Assembly: GCA_945865295.1 (NCBI GenBank)
Contig: CAMBDE010000018.1
Location: 1-35,145, forward strand
Length of the DNA stretch: 35,145 bases
Direction of reading: 5' to 3'
Source of the DNA: Chitinophaga pinensis
GTDB taxonomy: Bacteria > Bacteroidota > Bacteroidia > Chitinophagales > Chitinophagaceae
A program made the position numbers and the translations under genes. Below, in pieces: positions 17,455 to 25,834 of the stretch. The notes under the pieces were generated by a model that saw only the letters and a list, made by a program, of their open reading frames with translations, made no database searches and had not been told where the DNA came from. Position 1 is the first letter of the stretch; each line of letters opens with the position of its first letter.

Positions 17455-17525
17455 ATTCTATGTAACTTATTTAAATTCAATGAATTAGGAAAATTTATTT
17501 TGCTAGTTTGAATTTCCTTTTATTA

Positions 17526-17559
17526 TTTTTGTTGTAACTAAAAAATAGTTGCAATTTTG
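17526..17559 (+). promoter_or_regulatory. hicA promoter with palindromic operator in the spacer
   Basis: TTTTTG (17526-17531), a 20-base spacer and CAATTTTG (17552-17559, one mismatch from TAnnTTTG) form a promoter. The spacer holds the inverted repeat TTGTAACTA (17532-17540), AAAAA, TAGTTGCAA (17546-17554), 8 of 9 pairs matching. HicB has a ribbon-helix-helix domain and such antitoxins autorepress, so this is the likely operator. Confidence 0.6.
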
Positions 17560-17560
17560 T

Positions 17561-17815
17561 ATGACAAAGAAAGACAAACTACTAGAAAGGTTTTTTGCAC
17601 AGCCGAAGGACTTTACTTACAATGAATTAAAAACAATGTTAAATGGATTAGGATACCAAGAATACCATTTAGGAAAAACATCCGGATCTAGAGTATTATT
17701 TTTTAATGAAAAAACAGGGCATGAATTTAAAATTCACAAACCACATCCAGGGAATATTATTAAAACTTATTTGATGAAGTATATCTATGAACAAATAAAA
17801 GAAAACATATTATGA
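17561..17815 (+). CDS. hicA: HicA-family mRNA interferase toxin
   Basis: 84 residues from the ATG at 17561; an upstream TTG at 17549 lies inside the operator and is less likely. HicA toxins have a double-stranded RNA-binding-like fold and cleave mRNA. Helix 1 (KKDKLLERFFAQPKDFTYNELKTML), the strand pair GSRVLFFN and the closing GHEFKIHKPHPG with helix 2 are visible. The classical catalytic His of the GSH motif is Arg here (GSR, residues 42-44), as in a subgroup with a conserved HKPHP; a His there (54, 59 or 62) may serve instead. The stop overlaps the start of hicB by four bases (ATGA), the usual translationally coupled arrangement. Confidence 0.85.
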   Translation: MTKKDKLLERFFAQPKDFTYNELKTMLNGLGYQEYHLGKTSGSRVLFFNEKTGHEFKIHKPHPGNIIKTYLMKYIYEQIKENIL

Positions 17816-18150
17816 AAAATACATTAGACTACAAAGGCTTTATTGGATCGGTTAATTATAGTAATGAGGATCAAATTTTATTTGGTAAAATTGAAGGGAT
17901 AAATGATTTGGTTACTTATGAATCAACTGAAGTAGGTGATTTAATAAAACAATTTAAGATTTCAGTAGATGAATATATTGAGTCTTGTAAGCAGTTTAAA
18001 AAACCTTTATTAAAAAGTTTTAAAGGGTCTTTTAATGTCCGTGTGAAGCCTGAAATACACCAAAAGGCGTCTATGCTTGCAACCATGAAAGGTATTAGCT
18101 TAAATCAATTGGTACAAAAAGCTATTGAGAATGAATTAGAAGTGGCTTAA
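17812..18150 (+). CDS. hicB: HicB-family antitoxin
   Basis: 112 residues. The N-terminal half (YKGFIGSVNYSNEDQILFGKI, then VTYESTEVGDLIKQFKISVDEYIESC) is the degenerate RNase H-like HicB domain that binds and blocks the toxin. The C-terminal part (GSFNVRVKPEIHQKASMLA, then SLNQLVQKAIENEL) is a ribbon-helix-helix DNA-binding domain, which should recognise the palindrome in front of hicA. It overlaps hicA by four bases. No partner other than hicA is apparent, and the module sits as an island between uvrA and glyA. Confidence 0.88.
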   Translation: MKNTLDYKGFIGSVNYSNEDQILFGKIEGINDLVTYESTEVGDLIKQFKISVDEYIESCKQFKKPLLKSFKGSFNVRVKPEIHQKASMLATMKGISLNQLVQKAIENELEVA

Positions 18151-18170
18151 ATAAAAAATTTCATATTATT

Positions 18171-18219
18171 TTTTGGCTAACTAAGAAATTAGTTATAATA
18201 TTGACTAAGAAATTAGTTA
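18171..18219 (+). promoter_or_regulatory. blaI promoter with two tandem palindromic operators
   Basis: The -33 element is TTTTG (18171-18175), the spacer is 20 bases and the -7 box is TAATATTG (18196-18203, one mismatch). Operator 1, TAACTAAGAAATTAGTTA (18178-18195), is a perfect 7-4-7 palindrome filling the spacer. Operator 2, ACTAAGAAATTAGT with one extra A at the right (18204-18219), covers the expected start site. Centres are 24 bp apart. This is the arrangement of an autorepressed promoter. Confidence 0.75.
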
Positions 18220-18238
18220 TAAAGCCAAAAAGAACCAT

Positions 18239-18607
18239 ATGAAAAAATTGACACAAGCCGAAGAACAAATCATGCAAGCCCTTTGGTCTTTGGATCAAGG
18301 TGGTTATATCAAAGACATTTTGGAAGCATTAGATGCGCCAAAGCCACATCACAATACGGTGGCAACCTTACTTAAAATTTTAGTAGAAAAGGAGTTTGTT
18401 GGTATTCAAAATCCCAATAGGAATAATTTTTACCATCCATTGGTGAGTAAATCTGCGTATTCAGGTAAAAGAATTGAAGGTTTGACCGAAAATTATTTTG
18501 AAGGCTCTTATGCCAATGTGGTTTCTTTTTTGGTAGATAAAAAACAAATGTCGATTGAGGATTTGGAATTGCTTTTACAACAACTTAAAAATAAGCGCCA
18601 TGACTAG
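18239..18607 (+). CDS. BlaI/MecI-family transcriptional repressor, without adjacent sensor
   Basis: 122 residues, typical length. An N-terminal winged helix (LTQAEEQIMQALWSLDQGGYIKDILEAL, then HHNTVATLLKILVEKEFV) is followed by a wing with NFYHPLV and a C-terminal helical dimerisation part (SVDKKQMS-like segment and EDLELLLQQLK). Members usually repress beta-lactamase, peptidase or their own genes and are inactivated by an M56 (BlaR1-type) membrane peptidase encoded just downstream. Here the next frame overlapping the stop (ATG at 18600) ends after 11 codons, so the partner is missing or was lost. Two operators in its own promoter indicate autoregulation. Confidence 0.88.
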   Translation: MKKLTQAEEQIMQALWSLDQGGYIKDILEALDAPKPHHNTVATLLKILVEKEFVGIQNPNRNNFYHPLVSKSAYSGKRIEGLTENYFEGSYANVVSFLVDKKQMSIEDLELLLQQLKNKRHD

Positions 18608-18637
18608 TCAAACTTATTCAAAAATTATTAGCTGAGT

Positions 18638-19039
18638 TTATCTAATCCTATCTGCGCTCTTCACTAATTTCTCGTCCTGATAAATTTTGTAACAAACCAC
18701 CAATTGTAAAACTGGGATTAAAAATAAACTTGCAGAGGCAAGTGTGAAGCCGCCACCTGGGTTTGCTTTGACGATGTTGTAAATAAAATAACCAATCAAT
18801 CCTGAAAGCAAAAAATTAACCAAGGTTACTTTTAATTGCAACATACGATTGCCGTATAAAAAAATACATAAAAAAGACAAACAAGCACTAAATGCCAAGC
18901 CTATCAATGTGCTGTATTGTGCAGATCCACTAATCTCCAAAGCATTGGGCTGTGGCGTATAATAAAATGGAAATTTTAAGATAAAAAATGCAGCTGCGCT
19001 AGCAATCAATAACCATAGGGTTTGTATTCTTTGTATCAT
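18638..19039 (-). CDS. DUF4293 family membrane protein
   Basis: 133 residues with four predicted membrane helices and a charged C-terminus (YKIYQDEKLVKSADRIR). The start MIQRIQTLWLLIASAAAF and the four-helix layout match DUF4293, a small Bacteroidota family of unknown function. It begins 20 bases after the glyA stop on the same strand and is most likely co-transcribed with it. It is convergent with the BlaI-type gene, 30 bases apart. Confidence 0.8.
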   Translation of the reverse strand: MIQRIQTLWLLIASAAAFFILKFPFYYTPQPNALEISGSAQYSTLIGLAFSACLSFLCIFLYGNRMLQLKVTLVNFLLSGLIGYFIYNIVKANPGGGFTLASASLFLIPVLQLVVCYKIYQDEKLVKSADRIR

Positions 19040-19059
19040 AGCTTAAAGTTAGCCAATAA

Positions 19060-20340
19060 TTATCCTAATTCAGGATACAATACAAATTGCTCCATGAATT
19101 TGTTGACTTCTTTCCTTGTGTTGGCTAATACAGTTTCGTTGTCTGCGTTCATCAAGGCGGTATCAATGGATTCTACTACAAAAGGAATATGTCCTTCGTT
19201 CATGCCTCTTGTTGTAATTGCAGCTACACCAAAACGGATACCCGAAGTTACAAACGCAGACTTATCATCATAAGGCACCATATTTTTATTTGCAGTGATA
19301 TCGGCCATGCCTAATACTTGCTCTGCTTTTTTACCGCTGATATTTTTATTTCTTAAATCAATCAACATTAAGTGATTGTCTGTACCACCACTAATTATTT
19401 CATAGCCTTTTGCAACAAATGCTGCAGCCATAGTTCTCGCATTTGTTTGAACTTGCTTTTGATACACCATAAATTCATCGGATAGAATTTCTCCAAATGC
19501 AATTGCTTTTGCGGCAATCACATGCTCTAATGGTCCACCTTGTGTACCTGGGAAAACAGCCATATCAATCACATTGGACCATAGCCTTAAATTCCCTTTC
19601 ATGTCTTTTAATCCCAAAGTATTCTCGCCGTCTTTTGCCATCATGATCACACCACCTCTTGGTCCGCGCAATGTTTTATGCGTAGTAGAAGTAACAAAAT
19701 GACAATGGTTGAAAGGAGAACTTAATAATCCCTTTGCAATCAATCCTGCAGGGTGCGCAATATCTGCTAATACAAATGCACCCACTTCGTCTGCTACTTT
19801 ACGAATGCGCGCGTAATCAATATCTCTACTATAAGCACTTGCACCACAAATAATTAATTTAGGCTTGTGCGTTCTTGCTTGACTTTCTAACATCTCATAA
19901 TCAATCAATCCAGTTTCTTTCACTACACCGTAAAAATGCGGTGTGTATGTTTTACCAGAAAAATTTACAGCACTACCATGTGTTAAGTGACCGCCCATGC
20001 TTAAGTCTAAACCTAATATAGCATCGCCATTTTTTAAGATGGCCAACATGACTGCCGCATTGGCTTGCGCACCACTATGTGGTTGCACATTGGCATATTC
20101 CAATCCAAAAATTTCTTTTAAACGATCTATTGCTAATTGTTCTGTTTTATCTACAATCTCACATCCACCATAATACCTTTTTCCAGGATACCCTTCGGCA
20201 TATTTATTGGTCATCACACAGCCTGTGGCTTGCATTACTTGTAAGCTTGTAAAGTTCTCAGAAGCAATTAGTTCTATACCACGTCTTTGACGCGCTAATT
20301 CTTGGTTGATGATGTCAAAAACAAGGGTATCTCTTTTCAT
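19060..20340 (-). CDS. glyA: Serine hydroxymethyltransferase
   Basis: 426 residues, full length. It is a PLP enzyme converting serine and tetrahydrofolate to glycine and methylene-tetrahydrofolate, and so feeds one-carbon units to FolD, encoded at 29.6-30.5 kb. The SHMT landmarks are present: [34 protein letters not shown], and the PLP lysine in [13 protein letters not shown] (Lys222). A consensus promoter lies just upstream, giving a leader of about 14 bases. DUF4293 follows in the same unit. Confidence 0.97.
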   Translation of the reverse strand: MKRDTLVFDIINQELARQRRGIELIASENFTSLQVMQATGCVMTNKYAEGYPGKRYYGGCEIVDKTEQLAIDRLKEIFGLEYANVQPHSGAQANAAVMLAILKNGDAILGLDLSMGGHLTHGSAVNFSGKTYTPHFYGVVKETGLIDYEMLESQARTHKPKLIICGASAYSRDIDYARIRKVADEVGAFVLADIAHPAGLIAKGLLSSPFNHCHFVTSTTHKTLRGPRGGVIMMAKDGENTLGLKDMKGNLRLWSNVIDMAVFPGTQGGPLEHVIAAKAIAFGEILSDEFMVYQKQVQTNARTMAAAFVAKGYEIISGGTDNHLMLIDLRNKNISGKKAEQVLGMADITANKNMVPYDDKSAFVTSGIRFGVAAITTRGMNEGHIPFVVESIDTALMNADNETVLANTRKEVNKFMEQFVLYPELG

Positions 20341-20360
20341 AAGGCTGTGTTTATAAGGGG

Positions 20361-20391
20361 CAAAATTAATTTATTATTAACTTGCTCCAAA
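20361..20391 (-). promoter_or_regulatory. Promoter of glyA
   Basis: On the minus strand TTTG (20388-20391), a 19-base spacer and TAATTTTG (20361-20368) match the Bacteroidota consensus exactly. The box lies 20 bases before the ATG. Confidence 0.75.
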
Positions 20392-20426
20392 GCTTTCTAG
20401 CAAGAGTTTTGGGCTGAATATCCACA

Positions 20427-20459
20427 TTTGTTTAGTGTTTTATAATATTCCTATCTTTG
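20427..20459 (+). promoter_or_regulatory. Promoter of the nucleotidyltransferase gene
   Basis: TTTG (20427-20430), a 21-base spacer and TATCTTTG (20452-20459) match the consensus. It is divergent from the glyA promoter and gives a leader of about 60 bases. The overlapping sequence ATATCCACA (20419-20427) is the same near-DnaA box as in the uvrA upstream region. Confidence 0.65.
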
Positions 20460-20524
20460 AGGGGATATAATGGCATGAACTAATGGTTTTTTGCTATTTT
20501 TATCCTCCCCTAAACAATAACTAA

Positions 20525-21517
20525 ATGAAGGCGATTATACCGGTTGCAGGCGCAGGAGCGAAACTAAGACCACATACCTATACACAGCCTAAGGCGTTGA
20601 TTCCTATAGCAGGTAAAACTATTTTAAGTTTTATCGTAGATCAATTAAAGGCCGAAGGGATCAATGAGTTCATTTTTGTAGTGGGCTACTTAGGAGAGAA
20701 GATCCAACATTATGTGGAGCAAACCTACCCAAATTTGAAAACCCATTTTGTGTATCAGAACGATCGTCAAGGGACAGCGCATGCGATTCAATTGGCTCAA
20801 GAGATTATAGGTGGGGATGAAGTTTTTATTGCCTTAGGAGATACTATTTGTGAATACGATATTAAAGAAGTACTTGAAAGTCCTACTAGTATGTTGGGTG
20901 TTCAAAAAGTAGATGATCCAAGACAATTCGGAGTGGCAGAAATGAATGAAGATGGACTCATTGAACATGTTGTTGAGAAGCCGTCTATTCCAAAAAGTAA
21001 CAATGCATTGGTAGGATTGTATAAAATTAAAGAGTCTGCTATTTTATTTGAATGCTTTCAACAATTGGTGAATGACAATATTAAATCCAATGGTGAATAT
21101 AATTTAACAGATGCATTGGATTGCATGATCAAAAAAGGTGTGCAGTTTAAATCCTTTAAAGTAAAGAACTGGTTTGATTGTGGTAAAAAAGAAACTTTGC
21201 TAGAAACCAATGCCATGTTGCTTAAGAAGTCTGGAGGCCATGCCATTAACCCAGAATTATATACTAATAGCATCATCATTGCGCCAGTCAGTATTGCGGA
21301 TGGATGTGTTATAGAAAATTCAATCATTGGGCCGCATGTGACCATTGGGAATAATACCACTATTAGAAGTTCGATTGTGAAAGATAGCATCATTGGTTCT
21401 TATACTGCATTGGATGAAGTGGTATTAGACAATTCATTGATTGGGAGTGATGCTGCAGTAAAGGGCATGAGTCGTACATTAAATATTGGCGACAATACTG
21501 AAATAGATTTTGGATAG
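20525..21517 (+). CDS. Sugar-phosphate nucleotidyltransferase with C-terminal left-handed beta-helix
   Basis: 330 residues. An N-terminal RmlA-like nucleotidyltransferase domain (1-230) begins MKAIIPVAGAGAKLRPHTYT with QPKALIPIAGK, and contains the metal-site ALGDT, the sugar-site VEKP and NWFDCGKKETL. The C-terminal part (about 245-330) has hexapeptide-type repeats (SIIIAPVSIADGCVIENSIIG). Such enzymes join an NTP to a sugar phosphate, making UDP- or dTDP-sugars for envelope glycans; the sugar is not predictable. The usual GxGTRL signature reads GAGAKL here, with Lys in place of the canonical Arg. It is transcribed alone and is convergent with the SDR gene. Confidence 0.85.
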   Translation: MKAIIPVAGAGAKLRPHTYTQPKALIPIAGKTILSFIVDQLKAEGINEFIFVVGYLGEKIQHYVEQTYPNLKTHFVYQNDRQGTAHAIQLAQEIIGGDEVFIALGDTICEYDIKEVLESPTSMLGVQKVDDPRQFGVAEMNEDGLIEHVVEKPSIPKSNNALVGLYKIKESAILFECFQQLVNDNIKSNGEYNLTDALDCMIKKGVQFKSFKVKNWFDCGKKETLLETNAMLLKKSGGHAINPELYTNSIIIAPVSIADGCVIENSIIGPHVTIGNNTTIRSSIVKDSIIGSYTALDEVVLDNSLIGSDAAVKGMSRTLNIGDNTEIDFG

Positions 21518-21539
21518 AAATATTGGAATTAGAATAATT

Positions 21540-22292
21540 CTATTTCTGTAGATACATTGAATTCGCTTGTGCTACACAAGTAATTACCAAATCATTGATA
21601 CATACATGCGCAGGTGTATTGGCCACATACCAAATGGTATCTGCAATATCTTCTGCCATTAATGGGGTATAACCTGTATACACTGCATTCGCTTTTTCAG
21701 CATCTCCTTTAAATCGAACCACAGAAAATTCGGTATCTGCTGCGCCTGGATGGATGGCGGTTACTTTAATTTGATAAGGCAATAAGTCAATTCTTTGTGC
21801 TTTACTAATCGCATCTACTGCGTGCTTAGAGGCACAATAGACATTCCCATCTTTATAGACTTCTTTGCCTGCTGTACTTCCAATGTTAATGATATGCCCT
21901 TTTTCTTTAATCAACATTGGTAAGACGGCTTTAGAAGCATAGAGTAAACCTTTCACATTGGTATCTATCATCGTCTCCCAGTCTTCTAAATTCGCGTTTT
22001 CAAAAGAGTCTCTTCCTAATGCAAGTCCTGCATTGTTCACCAATATATTAATTGCTTGCCATTCTGTAGGCAGGTTTTGTAAATTCTCAAAAACGGCTTT
22101 TTTATCTTGAACATCAAATATTAGGCACAATGTCTTGATACCATAGTTTGCTTCGAGTGCTTTTGCTAATTCGTCTAATTTTTCTTTTCTGCGTGCAGTT
22201 AAAATGAGGTTCCAACCACCTGCTGCAAATTTTGTAGCAGTTGCTTTTCCAAATCCTGAACTTGCTCCCGTAATTAAAATGATTTTTGACAT
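21540..22292 (-). CDS. SDR-family NADP-dependent dehydrogenase (YdfG-like)
   Basis: 250 residues of the classical short-chain dehydrogenase type: cofactor motif TGASSGFG (8-15), NNAGLALGR, and the Ser / YxxxK catalytic set in GSTAGKEV and YCASK. An Arg pair after strand 2 (LTARRKEKLDEL) favours NADPH. The closest recognisable relatives are YdfG-type 3-hydroxy acid or serine dehydrogenases; the substrate is uncertain. It begins 23 bases after the alpha/beta hydrolase gene and is the last gene of the long minus-strand run. Confidence 0.88.
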   Translation of the reverse strand: MSKIILITGASSGFGKATATKFAAGGWNLILTARRKEKLDELAKALEANYGIKTLCLIFDVQDKKAVFENLQNLPTEWQAINILVNNAGLALGRDSFENANLEDWETMIDTNVKGLLYASKAVLPMLIKEKGHIINIGSTAGKEVYKDGNVYCASKHAVDAISKAQRIDLLPYQIKVTAIHPGAADTEFSVVRFKGDAEKANAVYTGYTPLMAEDIADTIWYVANTPAHVCINDLVITCVAQANSMYLQK

Positions 22293-22315
22293 CGTATTGT
22301 AGTTATTATAAATTT

Positions 22316-23158
22316 TTATTTAAGTGCTTCATTATTACCAAGTAACATTTTTTTAATAAACTGGTTCACTAAATCGGTTGCTTCAAGCATGCCCATATGG
22401 CCCACTTCTTTTAGCACCAAACTGTTGGATGAAGGTAGTAATTTAATTTGTTCCAAGCTGTCTTGTATGGGTACGGCAAGGTCTGCTTCTCCTGCAATCA
22501 TCCATACAGGCATATTATTTTGTTGCAGTAAATGGGTCATTGCTTTTCGGTTCCGCATGGCAAATACAAATTGGATCATTGCTTCTGGGCTGATATCCAA
22601 TCCGCTATCAATGACATTTTGAATCGCTGCTGGACTAGATTTCTTAAAAGCATCACCAAATAAATTGGGGACAGCAGTTTCAAGGTATTTAGAGACGCCC
22701 CATTCTTGAATAAACTCGGCCACTTTCATCCTACTTGTTTTTTTTGCTTCGTTGTCCTCGTAAGTGGTTGAATGCAGTAATAATAAACCTTGCACATGGT
22801 TCACATAGTAATCTGCAAAGGATAAGCCAATATAGCCACCCATGCTATGTCCTGCGATAAAATATTGTTCAATATGTAAATGATGCATTAATTCATGTAG
22901 CACTTCTACATACATTCGGATGCTAGGTGCTTGGCTATGATGCAATGTCAAAGGTTTGCAATGCACTCCAGGTAAATTTGGTGCGATGACCCTATAATGT
23001 GTGGACAAAAATTCAATTTGATTTTCCCAGATACTATGGTCTTCGCCAAAGCCATGAATGAGTAGGATGGTTTGATCGCCTTTGCCCTCGTCAAAATATG
23101 CAAGCTGATCTATTCCGTAATTGTAATGATGAGGGGTTAGCTTAATTGAATTTTGCAT
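22316..23158 (-). CDS. Alpha/beta hydrolase
   Basis: 280 residues, no signal peptide. The alpha/beta hydrolase fold is plain: oxyanion-hole LLIHGFGEDHSIW (about 32-44), nucleophile elbow GHSMGG (Ser105), acid GEADLAVP, and catalytic His in EVGHMGMLE. Substrate is unknown; it may be an esterase or act on small metabolites. Its start overlaps the end of the Lnb-like gene by 17 bases, which indicates coupled translation and a joint transcript with that gene. Confidence 0.85.
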   Translation of the reverse strand: MQNSIKLTPHHYNYGIDQLAYFDEGKGDQTILLIHGFGEDHSIWENQIEFLSTHYRVIAPNLPGVHCKPLTLHHSQAPSIRMYVEVLHELMHHLHIEQYFIAGHSMGGYIGLSFADYYVNHVQGLLLLHSTTYEDNEAKKTSRMKVAEFIQEWGVSKYLETAVPNLFGDAFKKSSPAAIQNVIDSGLDISPEAMIQFVFAMRNRKAMTHLLQQNNMPVWMIAGEADLAVPIQDSLEQIKLLPSSNSLVLKEVGHMGMLEATDLVNQFIKKMLLGNNEALK

Positions 23159-24293
23159 CCCTACCTCTTTTAATCAAACGGTAATTCAATATTAAAGAAA
23201 GCCCCATTAATAGATAGACCGAAATAGAAAATGATTGAGAAAGCCAGTAGCTGACTGCAATCAGTCCAATAGTAGCAATAAAGAAGACGCGACCTAGATA
23301 GCCTGTCCAAATAGGCTTCATAAAATAACAAACTAGTGCAATCCAATACAATGGATGAATCCAATCAATATTAAAATTATAATGACATGCTGTGTGTTTT
23401 GAAAACAAACTCATATACACCAATAATAATCCACCTAATCCAAAAATAAATAATAAAGAAACGTCAATAATTTTAGCAGTCATCACAGCCCATCTTGCAT
23501 TCCATTTGCCAACAAATAAATACACCAGCATCAATCCAATGATATAATAGATTGGATCTGTAGGTTTCGTTGGTGTCTTTTTTGTGAAGTCGTAATTTTG
23601 AGTTGATGCAATATGGCTTGGTTGAGCTGCAAGTTGATCAAATAATAAATCTGGTAAGAAGCCTGCCTGTATTGCACTTGGCGCTTTATCTGAGACTGCG
23701 CCTAACAAAACATCTATCCCCAATCCAATCCAAGGAATCCCTTGTTGATATGGCGCTTCTACCACATGGGTTCTATAGCTTTTAATAGTAGATGGAGGAA
23801 CTTGCGTGCTTGCAAATTGATAAAAGCCATCTTTCACCCTGGTCGTGCAATTATCTGTAATAAAATTATACAAGTAATAACGATTATTACCTTCTAAATT
23901 TTTCAGCAATGCATTTTGCCAATTTATTTTTTCTGCATCTGTTAAAATCAATACCTGCTCTTTAATACTTCGACCATAGTATTGGTATTCTAAAATAAAA
24001 TTCTGAAAGTTATCTGCCGATAAAAAATAATTCAGATTGCCTTTTACAAACTCAACTAAAAAATTAGGAGTATTAAAATCGAATGTGCCAAAATTGAACA
24101 CCACATCAGTTTGCTTGGCTGAGTCAATGATTCTAATCGCAGTATGTCCCCAAGCGGTATACACATCCTCGCCAGGTGCGCAAGTTAAAATACTAATTTG
24201 CATTGCCGCTTTGGTACTATCCTGTGCAGCTAGTCTAGTGGATGTAAACAATCCGAACAATAACAATAGTGGGAGTAAACAAAGTTTACGCAT
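23142..24293 (-). CDS. Lnb-like (DUF4105) membrane protein, possible lipoprotein N-acyltransferase
   Basis: 383 residues: signal peptide MRKLCLLPLLLLFGLFTSTRLAAQ, a periplasmic domain to about residue 250, and about five C-terminal membrane helices ending in basic residues. The periplasmic domain carries TAWGHTAIRI (His50) and NFITDNCTTRVKDG (Cys149), the likely His/Cys pair of the DUF4105 family, now linked in Bacteroides to Lnb, an alternative enzyme that adds the third acyl chain to lipoproteins in species lacking Lnt. The two-part layout (periplasmic domain plus five helices) agrees with that. It lies 23 bases after guaB and overlaps the hydrolase gene. Assigning the reaction to this homologue is inference. 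Confidence 0.72.
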   Translation of the reverse strand: MRKLCLLPLLLLFGLFTSTRLAAQDSTKAAMQISILTCAPGEDVYTAWGHTAIRIIDSAKQTDVVFNFGTFDFNTPNFLVEFVKGNLNYFLSADNFQNFILEYQYYGRSIKEQVLILTDAEKINWQNALLKNLEGNNRYYLYNFITDNCTTRVKDGFYQFASTQVPPSTIKSYRTHVVEAPYQQGIPWIGLGIDVLLGAVSDKAPSAIQAGFLPDLLFDQLAAQPSHIASTQNYDFTKKTPTKPTDPIYYIIGLMLVYLFVGKWNARWAVMTAKIIDVSLLFIFGLGGLLLVYMSLFSKHTACHYNFNIDWIHPLYWIALVCYFMKPIWTGYLGRVFFIATIGLIAVSYWLSQSFSISVYLLMGLSLILNYRLIKRGRDAKFN

Positions 24294-24316
24294 TGTGTTG
24301 ATTTATTCGTGTAGCC

Positions 24317-25792
24317 TTATTTTTTGCTATAGTTTGGCGATTCTTTAGTGATATCAATATCGTGTGCATGGCTTTCTCTCATTCCAGCGTTGGTGATTTG
24401 AACGAATGTGGCGTTTTGCAAATCCTTTATAGTTTTTGCACCACAGTAACCCATACCTGCTTTTAATCCACCCACAAATTGATAAACGATTTCTCCTAAT
24501 GTGCCTTTGTAAGCAACGCGACCTTCAATCCCTTCTGGTACAAACTTTTTAGCGTCTGCATCCTCTTGGAAATATCGATCACCACTGCCTTGAGACATGG
24601 CGCCAATGCTTCCCATGCCGCGGTATCCTTTGAATTTTCTGCCTTCGTATATAATTGTTTCGCCAGGACTTTCTTCGGTACCTGCAAAAATACTTCCCAT
24701 CATTACGCAATTGGCTCCAGCTGCTATTGCTTTTACCATATCGCCTGTATAACGAATACCACCATCTGCAATAATTGGAATATTTTTTCCTTTTAATGCT
24801 TTGGCTGCTTCCATGATCGCTGTTAATTGAGGCACACCTGCGCCTGCTACAATTCTTGTGGTACAAATAGATCCAGGACCAATACCTACTTTTACTGCAT
24901 CTGCACCAGCGGCTGCCAATGCTAATGCACCTTGGCCTGTAGCGATATTACCTGCAATCACCGGTAAGTTTTTAAAATTTTTCTTAATCAATTTTAAAGC
25001 TTCAATCACGCCTTTGCTATGACCATGTGCACTATCCAATGAAACGATATCTACACCAACACTTTGCAATGCTGCTGCACGATCTAATACATCTTTTGTA
25101 ATCCCTAAAGCGGCACCGACTAATAAACGACCAATGCTATCTTTAGCTGCATTCGGGAATGCAGTGACTTGTAAAATATCTCTGTAAGTAATTAAGCCAA
25201 TTAATTTTCCTTGTTTGTTGACAACAGGTAATTTTTCAATTTTATATTGGCGTAAGATTTTTTCTGCTTTCTTTAAATCCGTTCCTTCTGGTGCAATGAT
25301 TAAATTATCACTAGTCATCACTTCGCTTACTTTTCTTTTACGATCGGTCTCAAAGCGTAAGTCACGGTTTGTCAGGATGCCCACTAATTTGTGGTTTTTG
25401 TCAACAATAGGAATACCTCCAATTTTATTATCGCGCATTAAGTTCAATGCATCACCAATGGTTGCTGTAACTTCTAAAGTGATAGGGTCTACAATCATGC
25501 CACTTTCGCTACGTTTTACTTTACGCACTTGTTCTGCTTGGCGTTCAATAGACATGTTTTTGTGAAGGATACCAATACCACCTTCTCTTGCAAGTGCGAT
25601 CGCTAATTGCGCTTCGGTCACTGTATCCATTGCAGCAGATAAAACTGGCACATGCAATTTGATATGCTTGGTCAATTGTGCGTGGATATTTACTTCGGAA
25701 GGGAGGACTTCGGAATAGGCAGGCATCAATAATACATCATCAAATGTCAAGCCTTGTCCAAAAATGCGGGAGGTAGAATTTCTTGTTGCCAT
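24317..25792 (-). CDS. guaB: IMP dehydrogenase
   Basis: 491 residues from the ATG at 25792 (the frame reaches a TTG at 25825, which lies in the promoter). It oxidises IMP to XMP with NAD, the committed step to GMP. The N-terminal [15 protein letters not shown], two CBS domains (about 95-215), and the barrel with catalytic Cys310 in [11 protein letters not shown], the phosphate-site [20 protein letters not shown] and the flap [10 protein letters not shown] are all present. A perfect promoter stands directly upstream, so it is expressed independently of dprA, probably as a leaderless message, and may also be read through into the Lnb-like gene. Confidence 0.97.
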   Translation of the reverse strand: MATRNSTSRIFGQGLTFDDVLLMPAYSEVLPSEVNIHAQLTKHIKLHVPVLSAAMDTVTEAQLAIALAREGGIGILHKNMSIERQAEQVRKVKRSESGMIVDPITLEVTATIGDALNLMRDNKIGGIPIVDKNHKLVGILTNRDLRFETDRKRKVSEVMTSDNLIIAPEGTDLKKAEKILRQYKIEKLPVVNKQGKLIGLITYRDILQVTAFPNAAKDSIGRLLVGAALGITKDVLDRAAALQSVGVDIVSLDSAHGHSKGVIEALKLIKKNFKNLPVIAGNIATGQGALALAAAGADAVKVGIGPGSICTTRIVAGAGVPQLTAIMEAAKALKGKNIPIIADGGIRYTGDMVKAIAAGANCVMMGSIFAGTEESPGETIIYEGRKFKGYRGMGSIGAMSQGSGDRYFQEDADAKKFVPEGIEGRVAYKGTLGEIVYQFVGGLKAGMGYCGAKTIKDLQNATFVQITNAGMRESHAHDIDITKESPNYSKK

Positions 25793-25795
25793 AGG

Positions 25796-25827
25796 CAAAG
25801 ATAGGGCAAGCCCATATTTGGGCAAAA
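25796..25827 (-). promoter_or_regulatory. Promoter of guaB with a palindrome in the spacer
   Basis: On the minus strand TTTTG (25823-25827), a spacer of exactly 19 bases and TATCTTTG (25796-25803) form a consensus promoter. The box ends three bases before the ATG (25790-25792). The palindrome GCCCAaataTGGGC occupies 25810-25823 within the spacer and reaches the -33 element, so it could be an operator for purine control. Confidence 0.78.
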
Positions 25828-25834
25828 TCCTTTT

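Noticed and set aside
14562..20427. Replication origin suggested by near-DnaA boxes
   Set aside because: There are only two imperfect boxes, almost 6 kb apart, with no dnaA, dnaN or clustered repeats.
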